DNA of 64,000 nucleotides from Treponema sp. (GTDB taxonomy: Bacteria > Spirochaetota > Spirochaetia > Treponematales > Treponemataceae), in contig JAGAZB010000014.1 of the NCBI GenBank assembly GCA_017940255.1, positions 124,001-188,000 on the forward strand, read 5' to 3'. A program made the translations under genes and the position numbers. Each line of letters opens with the position of its first letter. Position 1 is the first letter of the stretch. Under the pieces are notes generated by a model. That model worked only from the letters and a program-made list of their open reading frames with translations, searched no databases and was not told where the DNA came from. Below are positions 8,444-17,675 of the stretch, piece by piece.

Positions 8444-9925
8444 ATGATTTATGATGTTGCGATAATTGGTGCGGGAATAATTGGTTCTTGTATTGCCCGC
8501 GAACTTTCAAAGTATAAGCTGAATGTCTGCATGATTGACAAGGCTGATGATGTTTCCTGCGGAACTTCCAAGGCTAACTCTGGTATTATTCATGCGGGTT
8601 ACGACCCGGTGCCTGGAAGCCTTATGGCAAAGCTGAATGTTCAGGGCACTGCAATGTACGAAAAGCTTTCCCAGGAGCTTCATTTTGATTTTAAGAAAAT
8701 TGGTTCTCTGGTTGTGGCTTTTTCGGAAGCTGATATGGAACATGTTCGTAAGCTTTATGAGCGGGGCTTAAAAAACGGTGTGCCTGATATGGAAATTATC
8801 GGGGCCGAAAAGCTGCGCGAACTGGAGCCAAATATTTCTGAAGAGGCAGTGGGCGCACTTTGGGCAAAGTCTGCGGGAATTACAAGTCCTTATCAGGCAA
8901 CCTGGGCAATTGCAGAAAATGCAGTTATGAATGGCGTAAAGCTCTTTTTGGAGCACGAGGTTCATGCGGTGCGCCGGGAAGCTGCGGCGGCTGCGGGAGA
9001 CGGCGCTGAGGAACTTTGGCATGTTGTAACCGGCAAGGCTGATTTTGCGGCCCGCTGCGTTATAAATGCTGCAGGCCTTTATGCTGATAAGGTAAGTGCA
9101 ATGGCAGGCGCCCGCGACTTTGTGATTAAAAGCCGCCGTGGTGAATACTTTTTGCTTGATAATAAGTGTGCAAGTCTTGCTCATCATACACTTTTCCAGA
9201 CTCCTGATGAATATGGAAAGGGTGTTCTTGTTACTCCTACTGCAGATGGTAATATCCTCGTTGGCCCTTCTGCTGTGGATGATTCAGACAGAAGCAATCT
9301 TGAAACAACGGCTGATGGTCAAAATCTGATTTTCCAGAAGGGAGAAAAAACAATTCCAGAAATTCCTCGCAGAAACATCATAAATTCTTTTGCGGGAATG
9401 CGTGCAATTGCCATGAATCCTGATGGAAGCGGAGTAAATGATTTTATTATTGAAGAAGACACAAAGGCTCCGGGCTTTATAAATGTGGCTGGAATCTGTT
9501 CTCCGGGACTTTCTGCAGCTCCTGCTATTGGCCTGTATGTTGCGGGCCTGGTAGAAAAGGTGCTTGGCGGTTCGCTTAAAAAGAATGCGGACTTTGTGGC
9601 TGTTCGCAAGGGAATTGAATCTTTTAAACATGCTGATGAAGAACGCAAAAAGCAGCTGATTGAAGAAAATCCTCTTTACGGAAGAATTATCTGCCGCTGC
9701 GAAATGATTACCGAGGCAGAAATTGTTGCGGCTATAAAGAGTCCGGTGGGCGCTCGGGATCTGGATGGCGTAAAACGCAGAACTCGTGCAGGCATGGGCC
9801 GCTGTCAGGGTGGGTTCTGTTCTCCACGTGTTACAGAAATTATCAGCAGGGAGCGTTCAATCCCTATGACCAGCGTTACTAAAAACGGCGGATGTTCTTA
9901 CATCCTGAATTCTAAAACAAGATAG
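8444..9925 (+). CDS. GlpA-like FAD-dependent glycerol-3-phosphate dehydrogenase with BFD-type [2Fe-2S] domain
   Basis: A 493-residue flavoprotein. The N-terminal FAD-binding fold is DVAIIGAGIIGSCIARELSKY and the DAO-type substrate domain covers about residues 30-370, with SGIIHAGYD near residue 45 and INAAGLYADKVSAMAG. The C-terminal end (about 410-465) has the Cys pattern ICRCEMITEAEI...GMGRCQGGFC, a BFD/[2Fe-2S] domain as in anaerobic GlpA. The family oxidises sn-glycerol 3-phosphate; the C-terminal cluster passes electrons to partner subunits. The next two genes are a pyridine-nucleotide disulfide-type flavoprotein and a DUF1667 protein, the arrangement found with this protein in many anaerobes. 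A good Shine-Dalgarno (GTGAGGAG) precedes the ATG. Other substrates for the DAO domain are possible, but glpK next door favours glycerol 3-phosphate. Confidence 0.88.
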   Translation: MIYDVAIIGAGIIGSCIARELSKYKLNVCMIDKADDVSCGTSKANSGIIHAGYDPVPGSLMAKLNVQGTAMYEKLSQELHFDFKKIGSLVVAFSEADMEHVRKLYERGLKNGVPDMEIIGAEKLRELEPNISEEAVGALWAKSAGITSPYQATWAIAENAVMNGVKLFLEHEVHAVRREAAAAAGDGAEELWHVVTGKADFAARCVINAAGLYADKVSAMAGARDFVIKSRRGEYFLLDNKCASLAHHTLFQTPDEYGKGVLVTPTADGNILVGPSAVDDSDRSNLETTADGQNLIFQKGEKTIPEIPRRNIINSFAGMRAIAMNPDGSGVNDFIIEEDTKAPGFINVAGICSPGLSAAPAIGLYVAGLVEKVLGGSLKKNADFVAVRKGIESFKHADEERKKQLIEENPLYGRIICRCEMITEAEIVAAIKSPVGARDLDGVKRRTRAGMGRCQGGFCSPRVTEIISRERSIPMTSVTKNGGCSYILNSKTR

Positions 9926-9946
9926 TGCAAGGTAGGCGAGGCGAAT

Positions 9947-11278
9947 ATGAAGTACGATATAGTTGTAATTGGCGGCGGACCTGCCGGAATGGCGGCTGCA
10001 ATTGCCGCAAAAAAAGCTGGTACAGACAGCATTTTGATTTTGGAACGCGATACTAGAATTGGCGGTATTCTTTTGCAGTGTATTCATAACGGTTTTGGTC
10101 TTCATCATTTTGGTGAAGAATTATCAGGACCTGAATATGCCGGCCGCTTTTCTGACCAGGTGGAAGAGCTTGGAATTGAATATAAAACAGATACAATGGT
10201 GCTTTCTGTGGCACGCTCTGCCGGGGCTTTCAGTGACTCCGGGGTGGAAACCGGTGGGGCTGGGGAGTCTGCTGACGGGGCCCTTACCGTGACCGCAATC
10301 AACACAAAAGACGGCCTAATGTCTATCAGCGCAAAAAGCGTTGTGCTTGCAATGGGTTGCCGTGAGCGAACCCGTGGTGCCCTGGTAATTCCTGGAAGTC
10401 GGCCTGCTGGTATTTTTACAGCGGGCTCTGCCCAGCGTTTTGTAAACATAGACGGATATCTGCCTGGCAAGAAGGTTGTAATCCTCGGTTCTGGTGATAT
10501 TGGTTTGATTATGGCCCGCCGCCTTACTTTGGAAGGTGCTGAAGTAAAGCTTGTCTGCGAACTTATGCCATTTTCTGCCGGTTTAAGACGAAATATTGTT
10601 CAGTGCGTGGAAAACTTTAATATCCCGCTTAAGTTTAGCCATACAATCATTAAGATTCACGGAAAAGAGCGTGTTGAAGGCGTTACTGTAGCTGCCGTGG
10701 ATGCCCAGCGTAAGCCAATTCCTGGCACAGAAGAGTTTATTGAGTGCGATACTCTGCTGCTTTCGGTTGGCCTGATTCCGGAAAACGAAATTGCTGTGGA
10801 TTGTGGTGTTGCTATTGATTCAAGTACCTCTGGTCCTATTGTGAATGAACACATGCAGACTTCTGTTCCGGGCGTATTTGCCTGCGGAAACACGGTTCAC
10901 GTTCACGACCTGGTAGACTTTGTAACTGCAGAAAGTCTGCGTGCTGGCGAAAATGCGGCCCTTTACGTTCAGGGTAGGCGGGCTAAAAATCCTACCCATA
11001 TTACATTGCGGGCCGGAAACCGCGTGCGCTATACAGTGCCTCAGTATATTGAATCTACCGAAAGCGAAAAGCCGGTACCAATTATGTTCCGCTGTACTGA
11101 TGTTTACAAGGATGTGCATATTGTAATTTCCAGCAACGGTCAGCGTATCCGTTCTGTAAAAAAGAAGATTGTGCGCCCGGGCGAAATGCAGTCTGTAGAG
11201 CTTAGTCCAGAGCAGTTAGCCCAGGTGAGCGATAACATTACCGTTGCAATAGAACTTCCAGAGGAGGATGTAGAATAA
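9947..11278 (+). CDS. FAD-dependent pyridine nucleotide-disulfide oxidoreductase of the glycerol operon
   Basis: A 443-residue flavoprotein with two Rossmann folds: DIVVIGGGPAGMAAAIAAKKAG at the N-terminus (FAD) and KKVVILGSGDIGLIMARRLTLEGAEV near residue 175 (NAD(P)H). The C-terminal FAD motif is TSVPGVFACGNTVHVHDLVDFVTAESLRAG. There is no CxxxxC redox pair in the usual position; the sequence there is GGILLQCIHNGFGLHHFGEELSGPEY, typical of the subfamily that accompanies GlpA-like proteins and DUF1667. It probably links glycerol 3-phosphate oxidation to a nicotinamide or ferredoxin acceptor (inference). It begins 21 bases after the GlpA-like gene and its TAATG end overlaps the start of the DUF1667 gene. 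Confidence 0.85.
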   Translation: MKYDIVVIGGGPAGMAAAIAAKKAGTDSILILERDTRIGGILLQCIHNGFGLHHFGEELSGPEYAGRFSDQVEELGIEYKTDTMVLSVARSAGAFSDSGVETGGAGESADGALTVTAINTKDGLMSISAKSVVLAMGCRERTRGALVIPGSRPAGIFTAGSAQRFVNIDGYLPGKKVVILGSGDIGLIMARRLTLEGAEVKLVCELMPFSAGLRRNIVQCVENFNIPLKFSHTIIKIHGKERVEGVTVAAVDAQRKPIPGTEEFIECDTLLLSVGLIPENEIAVDCGVAIDSSTSGPIVNEHMQTSVPGVFACGNTVHVHDLVDFVTAESLRAGENAALYVQGRRAKNPTHITLRAGNRVRYTVPQYIESTESEKPVPIMFRCTDVYKDVHIVISSNGQRIRSVKKKIVRPGEMQSVELSPEQLAQVSDNITVAIELPEEDVE

Positions 11279-11691
11279 TGGCTGACGAGATTAAAAATAC
11301 TGACGCAAAAATCCAGACAATTCCACTGACATGTATCATCTGTCCTATGGGATGTTCCATGGAAGTTGATATAGAAACTGGCGCAGATGGCAAGAAAAAT
11401 GTTCTTGCTGTACGTGATAACGGCTGCCGCCGCGGTGCTGAGTATGCGGCAAAGGAGCTTTTGAACCCCACCCGCACTCTGACTACGACAATTGCCGTGG
11501 AGGGCGGCGCACTTCCTGTGGTTCCTGTAAAAACAGCGGGCGAAGTGCCTAAGAATATGCTTTTGCAGTGCATGGAAGTTGTGCGCCGGGCCTCATGCAA
11601 GGCTCCTGTAAAACGGGGCGATGTTCTAATTTACGATATCTTGGGAACTGGCGTGAACGTTGTTGCCTGCGCGGATGTGGATAAGGTGTAA
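11278..11691 (+). CDS. DUF1667 protein, small Cys-rich partner of the glycerol flavoproteins
   Basis: A 137-residue protein. The N-terminal part has LTCIICPMGCSMEVDIE (CxxCxxxC) and NGCRRGAEYAAKELLNPTRTLTTTIAV, the signature of the DUF1667 family. The Cys residues could hold an iron-sulfur centre. The ATG overlaps the TAA of the preceding flavoprotein gene (TAATG), a sign of coupled translation and of a complex made in fixed ratio. It closes the operon and is followed by a strong terminator at 11704-11737. Its role by analogy is that of the electron-transfer subunit of anaerobic glycerol 3-phosphate dehydrogenase; this is inference from context. Confidence 0.9.
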   Translation: MADEIKNTDAKIQTIPLTCIICPMGCSMEVDIETGADGKKNVLAVRDNGCRRGAEYAAKELLNPTRTLTTTIAVEGGALPVVPVKTAGEVPKNMLLQCMEVVRRASCKAPVKRGDVLIYDILGTGVNVVACADVDKV

Positions 11692-11703
11692 GATAAAATT
11701 GTT

Positions 11704-11737
11704 TTAGAGTGATTTTTGTAAATCACTCTAAATTTTT
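11704..11737 (+). terminator. Terminator of the glycerol operon
   Basis: A perfect 12-bp stem, TTAGAGTGATTT (11704-11715) with AAATCACTCTAA (11720-11731), a TTGT loop and an ATTTTT tail, 13 bases after the DUF1667 stop codon. Confidence 0.9.
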
Positions 11738-11778
11738 GGTTAGTAATGTTATTTATTACACATAACAAAATATTTTAT

Positions 11779-11807
11779 TTGACTTTTGAGTTTTCTAGAA
11801 TTATATT
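11779..11807 (+). promoter_or_regulatory. Promoter of defence island 1, predicted to give a leaderless mRNA
   Basis: TTGACT (11779-11784), a 17-base spacer and TATATT (11802-11807). Only six bases separate the -10 box from the ATG at 11814 and there is no ribosome binding site. Transcription would start at or near the start codon. Confidence 0.65.
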
Positions 11808-11813
11808 TTAAGC

Positions 11814-12413
11814 ATGCAGTTAGGTTGTTGTGCAGAGATTCGTAGCGGTTTGGTTCTTTCGAGAAAACAGGCAAGAGAAAAAACAGAAAATAGATATTCT
11901 CTTTTGACTTTAAAGTCTATAAAATCGGATGCTACTGTGTCTGAGGGGGATTTGGGGATTTTTGATGCTGTTGAATCGTTAAATAAAGAGTATCTGACTG
12001 AAATTGGAGATGTAATTGTTCGTACAAGTATGCCTTATACTTCAGTTTTAATTGATAAAAAAACATATGGTATGGTTGTATCATCAAATTTTGTAATAAT
12101 CAGATGTTACACTGATAAACTTTTGCCAGAGTATCTTTTTTGGCTCTTGAATACAGAAACTGTAAAGAGAGATATTTTCAAAAACAGTGCAGGAAATATG
12201 TTGGCGGCGATTAAACCTCAATATTTCTGTGATTTGGAAATTAAGCTTCCAAGTTTACGGGAACAGAAATTAATTGCGGATTTTAATATGACTGCAAGAA
12301 AAGAACTGGAATTATTAGAACGATTGAAAACAGAAAAAGAAAAAATATATCAAATCTGTCTTGAGAATAAAAATATTGAGTTTATTACAAACAAAAAAGG
12401 AGCGGTAAAATGA
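11814..12413 (+). CDS. Half-size type I restriction specificity protein (single TRD)
   Basis: A 199-residue protein corresponding to one half of HsdS. It starts directly in the conserved region LGCCAEIRSGLVLSRK (usual LGDIAEIRSG), continues with LTLKSIKSDATVSEGD, GDVIVRTSMPYTSVLI and YLFWLLNTE, and ends with IKLPSLREQKLIADFNMTARKELELLERLKTEKEKIY, the helix that normally links to a second TRD. There is no second TRD, so it would act as a dimer or as an alternative specificity subunit. The stop overlaps the HsdM ATG by 4 bases (ATGA). A complete two-TRD HsdS gene lies downstream at 16422. It is the first gene of the island and its ATG lies just after a -10 box, with no Shine-Dalgarno. Confidence 0.8.
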   Translation: MQLGCCAEIRSGLVLSRKQAREKTENRYSLLTLKSIKSDATVSEGDLGIFDAVESLNKEYLTEIGDVIVRTSMPYTSVLIDKKTYGMVVSSNFVIIRCYTDKLLPEYLFWLLNTETVKRDIFKNSAGNMLAAIKPQYFCDLEIKLPSLREQKLIADFNMTARKELELLERLKTEKEKIYQICLENKNIEFITNKKGAVK

Positions 12414-13942
12414 CAACTAAAAATGATATTGAAAAGACATTGTGGAGTGCATGTGATACATTTCGCGGAAAAATCGACAGTTCACGTTATAAGGATTACA
12501 TTCTTTCCATGCTCTTTGTAAAATATCTGAGTGACGTAACTAAAGAAAAATATGCCGCTTATCAAACTCAATATAACGGAGACACAGCAAGAATTGAGCG
12601 TGCAATGAACCGCGAGCGTTTTTTTGTGGATAAGGAATCAACTTTTGATTATTTGTATAATGAGCGTAATAATAATCAGATTGGTCAGATGATAAATGTT
12701 GCGTTGAGCCATATTGAGGAACGAAACTCTGCAAAACTGCGTAATGTATTCCGGGCAATTGATTTTAATTCCCAGGTTGATTTTGGAAATCAGAAAGAAA
12801 AAAATGCAATCCTTAAAAATTTGCTTGAAGACTTTTCAGAGTTAGATTTGCGTCCAAGTCAGCTCTCTTCAGCAGATATAATTGGCGATGCTTACGAATA
12901 TATGATTGCCAATTTTGCTTCAGATGCTGGGAAAAAAGGCGGGGAGTTTTTTACACCGAGTCAGGTTTCTCATCTGCTTGCACTTCTTGTTCAGCCGAAA
13001 GAAAATGACCGTATTTACGACCCAACCTGTGGTTCTGGCGGACTTTTGCTTAAAGCGTATAAGGAAGTTCCTGATGGAAAATGTGCAGTGTATGGACAGG
13101 AAGCAAATGCTCAGACTTGGGCCTTGTGTACTATGAATATGTTCCTGCACGGTGTTGATGACGCAAAAATCTATCAGGGAGACACTCTTTCAAATCCACA
13201 GACTCTCGAAAATGATTGTTTGATGAAGTTTCAGGTTGGGGTTGCAAATCCTCCGTTCAGTTTGGATAAGTGGGATTCTGGATTTTTATCAAATACTGAA
13301 AAAGACGATGAAAAGAAAAAAGAAAAGATGACAGCATCCATGGATCCTTATGGTCGATTTGGATGGGGAGTTCCACCAAGTTCTAAGGGAGATTATGCAT
13401 TTGTGCTGCACATGCTTCACAGTCTTGATGATAATTCTGGACGCATGGGAATCGTGCTTCCACATGGAGTTCTTTTCCGTGGTGCAAGTGAAGGAAAAAT
13501 CCGTAAGGAGATTATAGAGTTTAATCTTCTTGATGCCGTAATAGGACTTCCTGCAAATCTTTTTTATGGAACGGGTATTCCTGCCTGTATATTGATTTTC
13601 AAAAAAAATCGTAATCGTGATGATGTTCTTTTTATCGATGCGTCGGGTGAAGGGCATTTTGAAAAAGGCAAGAATCAGAATATACTGCGTGACGAAGATA
13701 TTGCAAAAATCGTTGATACTTACAATAAGCGTGAAGCAGTTGAAAAATACAGTGCACTTGTAAGCCGCGACCTTATCCGTGAAAACGACTATAACCTTAA
13801 CATTCCGCGTTATGTTGATACTTTTGAGGAAGAAGATCCAGTTGATATTAAGGAAGTTCAGAAAAATATTGCCAGCATAGAAAGTGAACTTGCACAGGTG
13901 CAGAAAGAGATGGCTGGGTATTTGAAAGAACTTGGGCTGTAA
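12410..13942 (+). CDS. hsdM: Type I restriction-modification DNA methyltransferase subunit HsdM (locus 1)
   Basis: A 510-residue N6-adenine methyltransferase subunit. The HsdM_N helical domain starts KNDIEKTLWSACDTFRGKIDSSRYKDYILSML. The conserved block DAYEYMIANFASDAGKKGGEFFTPSQVSHLLALLV precedes the AdoMet motif I DPTCGSGGLLLKA (about residue 204), and the catalytic motif IV is VANPPFSLDKW (about residue 279). It methylates the host target sites and with HsdS and HsdR forms the restriction complex. The start codon overlaps the half-HsdS gene by four bases. Downstream lie DinD, an ATPase-TOPRIM gene, the full-length hsdS and hsdR, all on the same strand. Confidence 0.95.
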   Translation: MTTKNDIEKTLWSACDTFRGKIDSSRYKDYILSMLFVKYLSDVTKEKYAAYQTQYNGDTARIERAMNRERFFVDKESTFDYLYNERNNNQIGQMINVALSHIEERNSAKLRNVFRAIDFNSQVDFGNQKEKNAILKNLLEDFSELDLRPSQLSSADIIGDAYEYMIANFASDAGKKGGEFFTPSQVSHLLALLVQPKENDRIYDPTCGSGGLLLKAYKEVPDGKCAVYGQEANAQTWALCTMNMFLHGVDDAKIYQGDTLSNPQTLENDCLMKFQVGVANPPFSLDKWDSGFLSNTEKDDEKKKEKMTASMDPYGRFGWGVPPSSKGDYAFVLHMLHSLDDNSGRMGIVLPHGVLFRGASEGKIRKEIIEFNLLDAVIGLPANLFYGTGIPACILIFKKNRNRDDVLFIDASGEGHFEKGKNQNILRDEDIAKIVDTYNKREAVEKYSALVSRDLIRENDYNLNIPRYVDTFEEEDPVDIKEVQKNIASIESELAQVQKEMAGYLKELGL

Positions 13943-13987
13943 AAATAGAGGTCAATTTTTTTATCTTGCTGAAAAGGAGGTTTGTTT

Positions 13988-14827
13988 ATGTTTTTTTTCT
14001 TTGATGACGATGAAAATGTTTTTGATAATATCAAGCATGAAAATGAATATGGACAGGAATTTTGGTATGCACGTGAATTACAGCCCGTACTTGAATATTC
14101 TCAGTGGCGATATTTAAAAGAAGCAATAGAGCGTGCTAAAACAGCATGCAATAATAGCGGACAGAATGTTGCAGACCATTTTGCGGAGGTACGCAAAATG
14201 GTTGATATTGGTTCTAATGCTAAACGAAGTGTTGAAGATTATGAACTTTCTCGTTATGCCTGTTATCTGATAGTCATGAATGGCGACCCGCGAAAAGAAA
14301 TCATCGCGCTTGGTCAGACTTACTTTGCAGTAAAAACACGTCAGCAGGAACTAATAGAAGATTACGAACGTCTTTCAGAGGAACAAAAGCGTATTGCAAT
14401 CCGCAATGAAATGAAACGCCATAACTCGGCTTTGGCCGATGCAGCTCATGATGCTGGGATAAAAGAACCGCGTGATTATGCAATTTTCCAGAATTATGGT
14501 TATATGGGATTGTATAACGGTCTAAAAGCAAAAGATATAAAAGAACGAAAAGGACTTAAAAAGAATCAGGATATTCTTGATTACATGGGGAGTACAGAAC
14601 TTGCCGCAAATCTTTTCCGTGCTACACAGACAGAAGAAAAACTTAGGCGTGAAAATATCCAAGGAAAATCTGAGGCGAATAAAACTCATTTTGAAGTAGG
14701 AAAGAAAGTTCGTCAGACTATCAAAGAACTTGGCGGTACAATGCCCGAAGATTTGCCGACACCAAAAAAAAGTGTAAGACAGATTGAAAAAGAACATGAG
14801 AAAAAGATGATTGGAGGGGAAAAATGA
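13988..14827 (+). CDS. dinD: DinD-like DNA damage-inducible protein
   Basis: A 279-residue protein of the DinD family. The N-terminal BRO-N-like part reads FWYARELQPVLEYSQWRYLKEAIERAKTACNNSGQNVADHFAEVRKMV, followed by the basic-acidic stretch DYELSRYACYLIVMNGDPRKEIIALGQTYFAVKTRQQEL, and then GIKEPRDYAIFQNYGYMGLYNGL and the TELAANLFRATQTEEKLRRE helix region. DinD of E. coli is LexA-controlled and reported to act on RecA filaments; homologues are common inside type I RM loci. The start at 13988 has AAGGAGG seven bases upstream and is preferred over the in-frame TTG at 13982. The stop overlaps the ATG of the next gene (four bases), so it is coupled to the ATPase-TOPRIM gene. No LexA-like operator is obvious upstream. 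Confidence 0.85.
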   Translation: MFFFFDDDENVFDNIKHENEYGQEFWYARELQPVLEYSQWRYLKEAIERAKTACNNSGQNVADHFAEVRKMVDIGSNAKRSVEDYELSRYACYLIVMNGDPRKEIIALGQTYFAVKTRQQELIEDYERLSEEQKRIAIRNEMKRHNSALADAAHDAGIKEPRDYAIFQNYGYMGLYNGLKAKDIKERKGLKKNQDILDYMGSTELAANLFRATQTEEKLRRENIQGKSEANKTHFEVGKKVRQTIKELGGTMPEDLPTPKKSVRQIEKEHEKKMIGGEK

Positions 14828-16413
14828 ATAAAATAAGAAAAATTACTTTTCGAGATCATCCAGTATTAGGAAATTTAACTCTTGATTTTTGCGATGTAAA
14901 TGGAAATGCCGTGGATACTGTTATTTTTGCTGGAGAGAATGGAAGTGGAAAGAGTACAATTCTTAATTGTTTGTATCAAATTTCTTCATCAAGTGTAAGT
15001 TTTAATGCAGATTTAGAAATTGAAAATGATTCTGGAATAAGAAATATGATGTTTTTTCAACATCAAAATGGTGGATATTATTGCAGAGAGAATATTGTAG
15101 GGCTTATAAGAGATGTTCCTGTTGCTGCGTCAAATCGAATTGAGTATTTTAAGAGTAATCCAATTTATGGTATTTTTTCCGATGTAGATATTAATTTTCA
15201 TACAGTTGTTATAAATACGGTAACAAGTGAAAATATTGATATGAGGAAAAACAGTCGTCGTTCTGATATGAATCTTACAAGACAAATAAATCAACTCTTG
15301 ATAGATGTGCAGGCACTAGATGATGCAGATGTTTCAAGAAGTTTTCGTTCTGCAAGAGATGCAGGAAAAGATACTAACAAACTTGTTATTTCAGAAAGAA
15401 TGTCTCGATTTAAAAATGCATTTGCAATGATTTTTGATAATCTGACTTATGATCGCATAGAGAATCAAAACGGACATAAATCAATAATATTCAAGAAGAA
15501 TAATGCAGAAATACCTATTGAATCCCTTAGCTCTGGTGAAAAGCAAATTGTTTATAGAGGATGTTTTCTTCTGAAAGATGCGAATGCATTAAATGGGGCT
15601 TTTGTTTTTATTGATGAGCCTGAAATTAGTTTGCATCCAAATTGGCAAAAGAAAATAATGGATTATTACAAGGGAATTTTCACAGATGAAAATGGTAATC
15701 AGACTTCACAGATTTTTGCCGTTACGCATTCCCCTTTTATAATTCATAATGAAAATCGTAGTAATGATAAAGTAATTGTAATTGAACGTGATTCCCAGGG
15801 AAAAATTGTTGTAAAAGATAAACCTGAATATTATAAGTGTAATTCCCTAGAAGTTGTTAATGATGCTTTTTCCATAAAGAATTTTTCGATGGGGCAACCA
15901 ACTGTTTATCTTGAAGGTCGTACAGATGAAAAATATTTTACAAAAGCACTGGAAGTTTTTGGATATAGCAATATTCCTTTTAGATTTAAATGGATAGGTT
16001 ATATCGATGACAATGGGCAGGAGCGATTTACAGGCTGGAAAGCGTTAAATCAAGCTTTTGATTTTCTTGTTTCTAAGAATTTATCTTATAAAAATGTTTT
16101 GCTATATGATTGTGATACAAATCATAGTGTTTCAGAAAAAAATAATGTAGTAATTAGAGTGATTTCAGAATATCAGAATTCTAAAAAAATGAAAAAAGGA
16201 ATAGAAAATGCTTTGCTTTTAGATGACATCGATACGACACCTTTTTACAAAGAAAAAATAAAAGAGGGTGATTATGGAGATGATTGGAGCGGAAGAGAAT
16301 TTCAGAAAATGGATTTTTGTGACTATATTTGTAGTTTAGATCATTCATTATTGAAAACTATATTTACAAATCTAAATACAGAAATACAGAAACTTCTTAA
16401 ACTTTTTGTATAG
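14824..16413 (+). CDS. OLD-like AAA ATPase with C-terminal TOPRIM domain
   Basis: A 529-residue protein. The ABC-type ATPase has Walker A FAGENGSGKSTILN (about 37-50), signature ESLSSGEKQIVYRG, Walker B GAFVFIDEPEISLHPNWQ (about 260) and the H-loop AVTHSPFIIHN. The TOPRIM part is PTVYLEGRTDEKYF (about 360, catalytic Glu) and NVLLYDCDTNHS (about 425, D-x-D). This ATPase plus TOPRIM layout is that of OLD-family nucleases, which act in several anti-phage systems. The last 100 residues are basic and Phe/Asp rich. The gene overlaps the DinD stop and precedes hsdS by 8 bases, so it is a passenger in the type I RM operon. Lower GC than the hsd genes suggests separate origin. Whether it works with DinD or independently is unknown. 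Confidence 0.8.
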   Translation: MNKIRKITFRDHPVLGNLTLDFCDVNGNAVDTVIFAGENGSGKSTILNCLYQISSSSVSFNADLEIENDSGIRNMMFFQHQNGGYYCRENIVGLIRDVPVAASNRIEYFKSNPIYGIFSDVDINFHTVVINTVTSENIDMRKNSRRSDMNLTRQINQLLIDVQALDDADVSRSFRSARDAGKDTNKLVISERMSRFKNAFAMIFDNLTYDRIENQNGHKSIIFKKNNAEIPIESLSSGEKQIVYRGCFLLKDANALNGAFVFIDEPEISLHPNWQKKIMDYYKGIFTDENGNQTSQIFAVTHSPFIIHNENRSNDKVIVIERDSQGKIVVKDKPEYYKCNSLEVVNDAFSIKNFSMGQPTVYLEGRTDEKYFTKALEVFGYSNIPFRFKWIGYIDDNGQERFTGWKALNQAFDFLVSKNLSYKNVLLYDCDTNHSVSEKNNVVIRVISEYQNSKKMKKGIENALLLDDIDTTPFYKEKIKEGDYGDDWSGREFQKMDFCDYICSLDHSLLKTIFTNLNTEIQKLLKLFV

Positions 16414-16421
16414 GATGAAAA

Positions 16422-17642
16422 ATGAAATTACCTGGTGGTTGGAAATATATAAAACTCTCTGAACTCTTTGAAGAAGTGTCTGAAAAAAATCATGCAGATG
16501 CTGAAGTTCTTACTATTGTTCAAGGTGTTGGAACTGTACCGCGAAAAGATTCTGGGCGGGATATTATTTATGATAAAAATAGTCTTTCTAATTATAAATA
16601 TGTACAGAAGGACGATTTTATTATACATCTTCGAAGTTTTGAGGGTGGGCTTGAGATTGCAAATCAAGAAGGTATTGTTAGTCCTGCTTATATAATTCTT
16701 CGTACTAAAATACAAGCAGAACCAGGATATCTTTATACACTTTTTCATTCAAATAGATTTATAAATCAAACTATGGCACCTGCTGTAGAAGGTGTGCGTG
16801 ACGGTAGAACAGTAAAGTATGAAGTTCTTAAAAATCAATCTATACCTTTTCCCCCACTTGCAGAACAGCAGAAAATAGCAGAGATTCTTTGTAGACAAGA
16901 TAAGATAATCTCTCTCAAACAAAAGTTATTGGAACAGAAACAGCAACAAAAAAAATGGCTCATGCAGAAACTTCTAGAGGTTCCACACACAAATGCTGAT
17001 TGCGAAGAAGTTTTTTCGCTTGGCGGTGTGGTGATTGATAAGAGCGGATGGAAAAGAGAGAAAATTGAGACTGTTGCTGAAATATCATCAGGTTCAACAC
17101 CAAGACGAGATGAAACTGAAAATTTTAATGGCAATATTTTATGGCTCACAAGTGGAGAATTAAAACAAAAGTATATTTTTGACACAAAAGAACACATCTC
17201 AAAACAAGGTGCTGAAAAGAGTAATCTCACTGTATACAAGCCTGGTACGGTAGTAATTGCAATTTATGGTTTGGAAGCCGCAGGAATAAGAGGAACATGT
17301 TCAATAATAAATACTGAATGTACAATTAGTCAGGCATGTATGGCTTTCACAAATTTTAAGAAGGTGACTAATGAGTATTTTTATTATTGGTATTTGCAGA
17401 ATGGACAGGCAATAGGAAGTCGGTATGCACAGGGAACGAAACAGCAGAATTTAAGTACAGATTTAATGGGTAATTTATCAATCGAAATCCCATCTTTCCC
17501 TGAACAAAAAATCATCGCCCAAGTGCTTTCTACCGCAGATAAAGAAATCGCCTTGCTAAAATCAAGCATAGAAAAAGAAAAGCAAAAGAAAAAATCACTT
17601 GCACAACTTCTGCTTACCGGAACCGTGCGAGTAAAAATATAA
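16422..17642 (+). CDS. hsdS: Type I restriction specificity subunit HsdS (locus 1)
   Basis: A 406-residue HsdS with two target recognition domains. TRD1 runs from GGWKYIKLSELFEEVSEKN to SIPFPPLAEQQKIAEILCRQDKII; TRD2 from SGWKREKIETVAEISSGSTPRRDE to LSIEIPSFPEQKIIAQVLSTADKEI. The two linker helices (KLLEQKQQQKKWLMQKLL and SIEKEKQKKKSLAQLLLTG) are typical. Each TRD reads one half of a bipartite target, so this subunit sets the sequence recognised by HsdM and HsdR. The half-size S gene at 11814 could provide a second specificity. TRD2 resembles the SGSTPxRxExxxF type. Confidence 0.92.
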   Translation: MKLPGGWKYIKLSELFEEVSEKNHADAEVLTIVQGVGTVPRKDSGRDIIYDKNSLSNYKYVQKDDFIIHLRSFEGGLEIANQEGIVSPAYIILRTKIQAEPGYLYTLFHSNRFINQTMAPAVEGVRDGRTVKYEVLKNQSIPFPPLAEQQKIAEILCRQDKIISLKQKLLEQKQQQKKWLMQKLLEVPHTNADCEEVFSLGGVVIDKSGWKREKIETVAEISSGSTPRRDETENFNGNILWLTSGELKQKYIFDTKEHISKQGAEKSNLTVYKPGTVVIAIYGLEAAGIRGTCSIINTECTISQACMAFTNFKKVTNEYFYYWYLQNGQAIGSRYAQGTKQQNLSTDLMGNLSIEIPSFPEQKIIAQVLSTADKEIALLKSSIEKEKQKKKSLAQLLLTGTVRVKI

Positions 17643-17675
17643 CAGAATTAGAGGTCACAAATATAAAATCTAACT

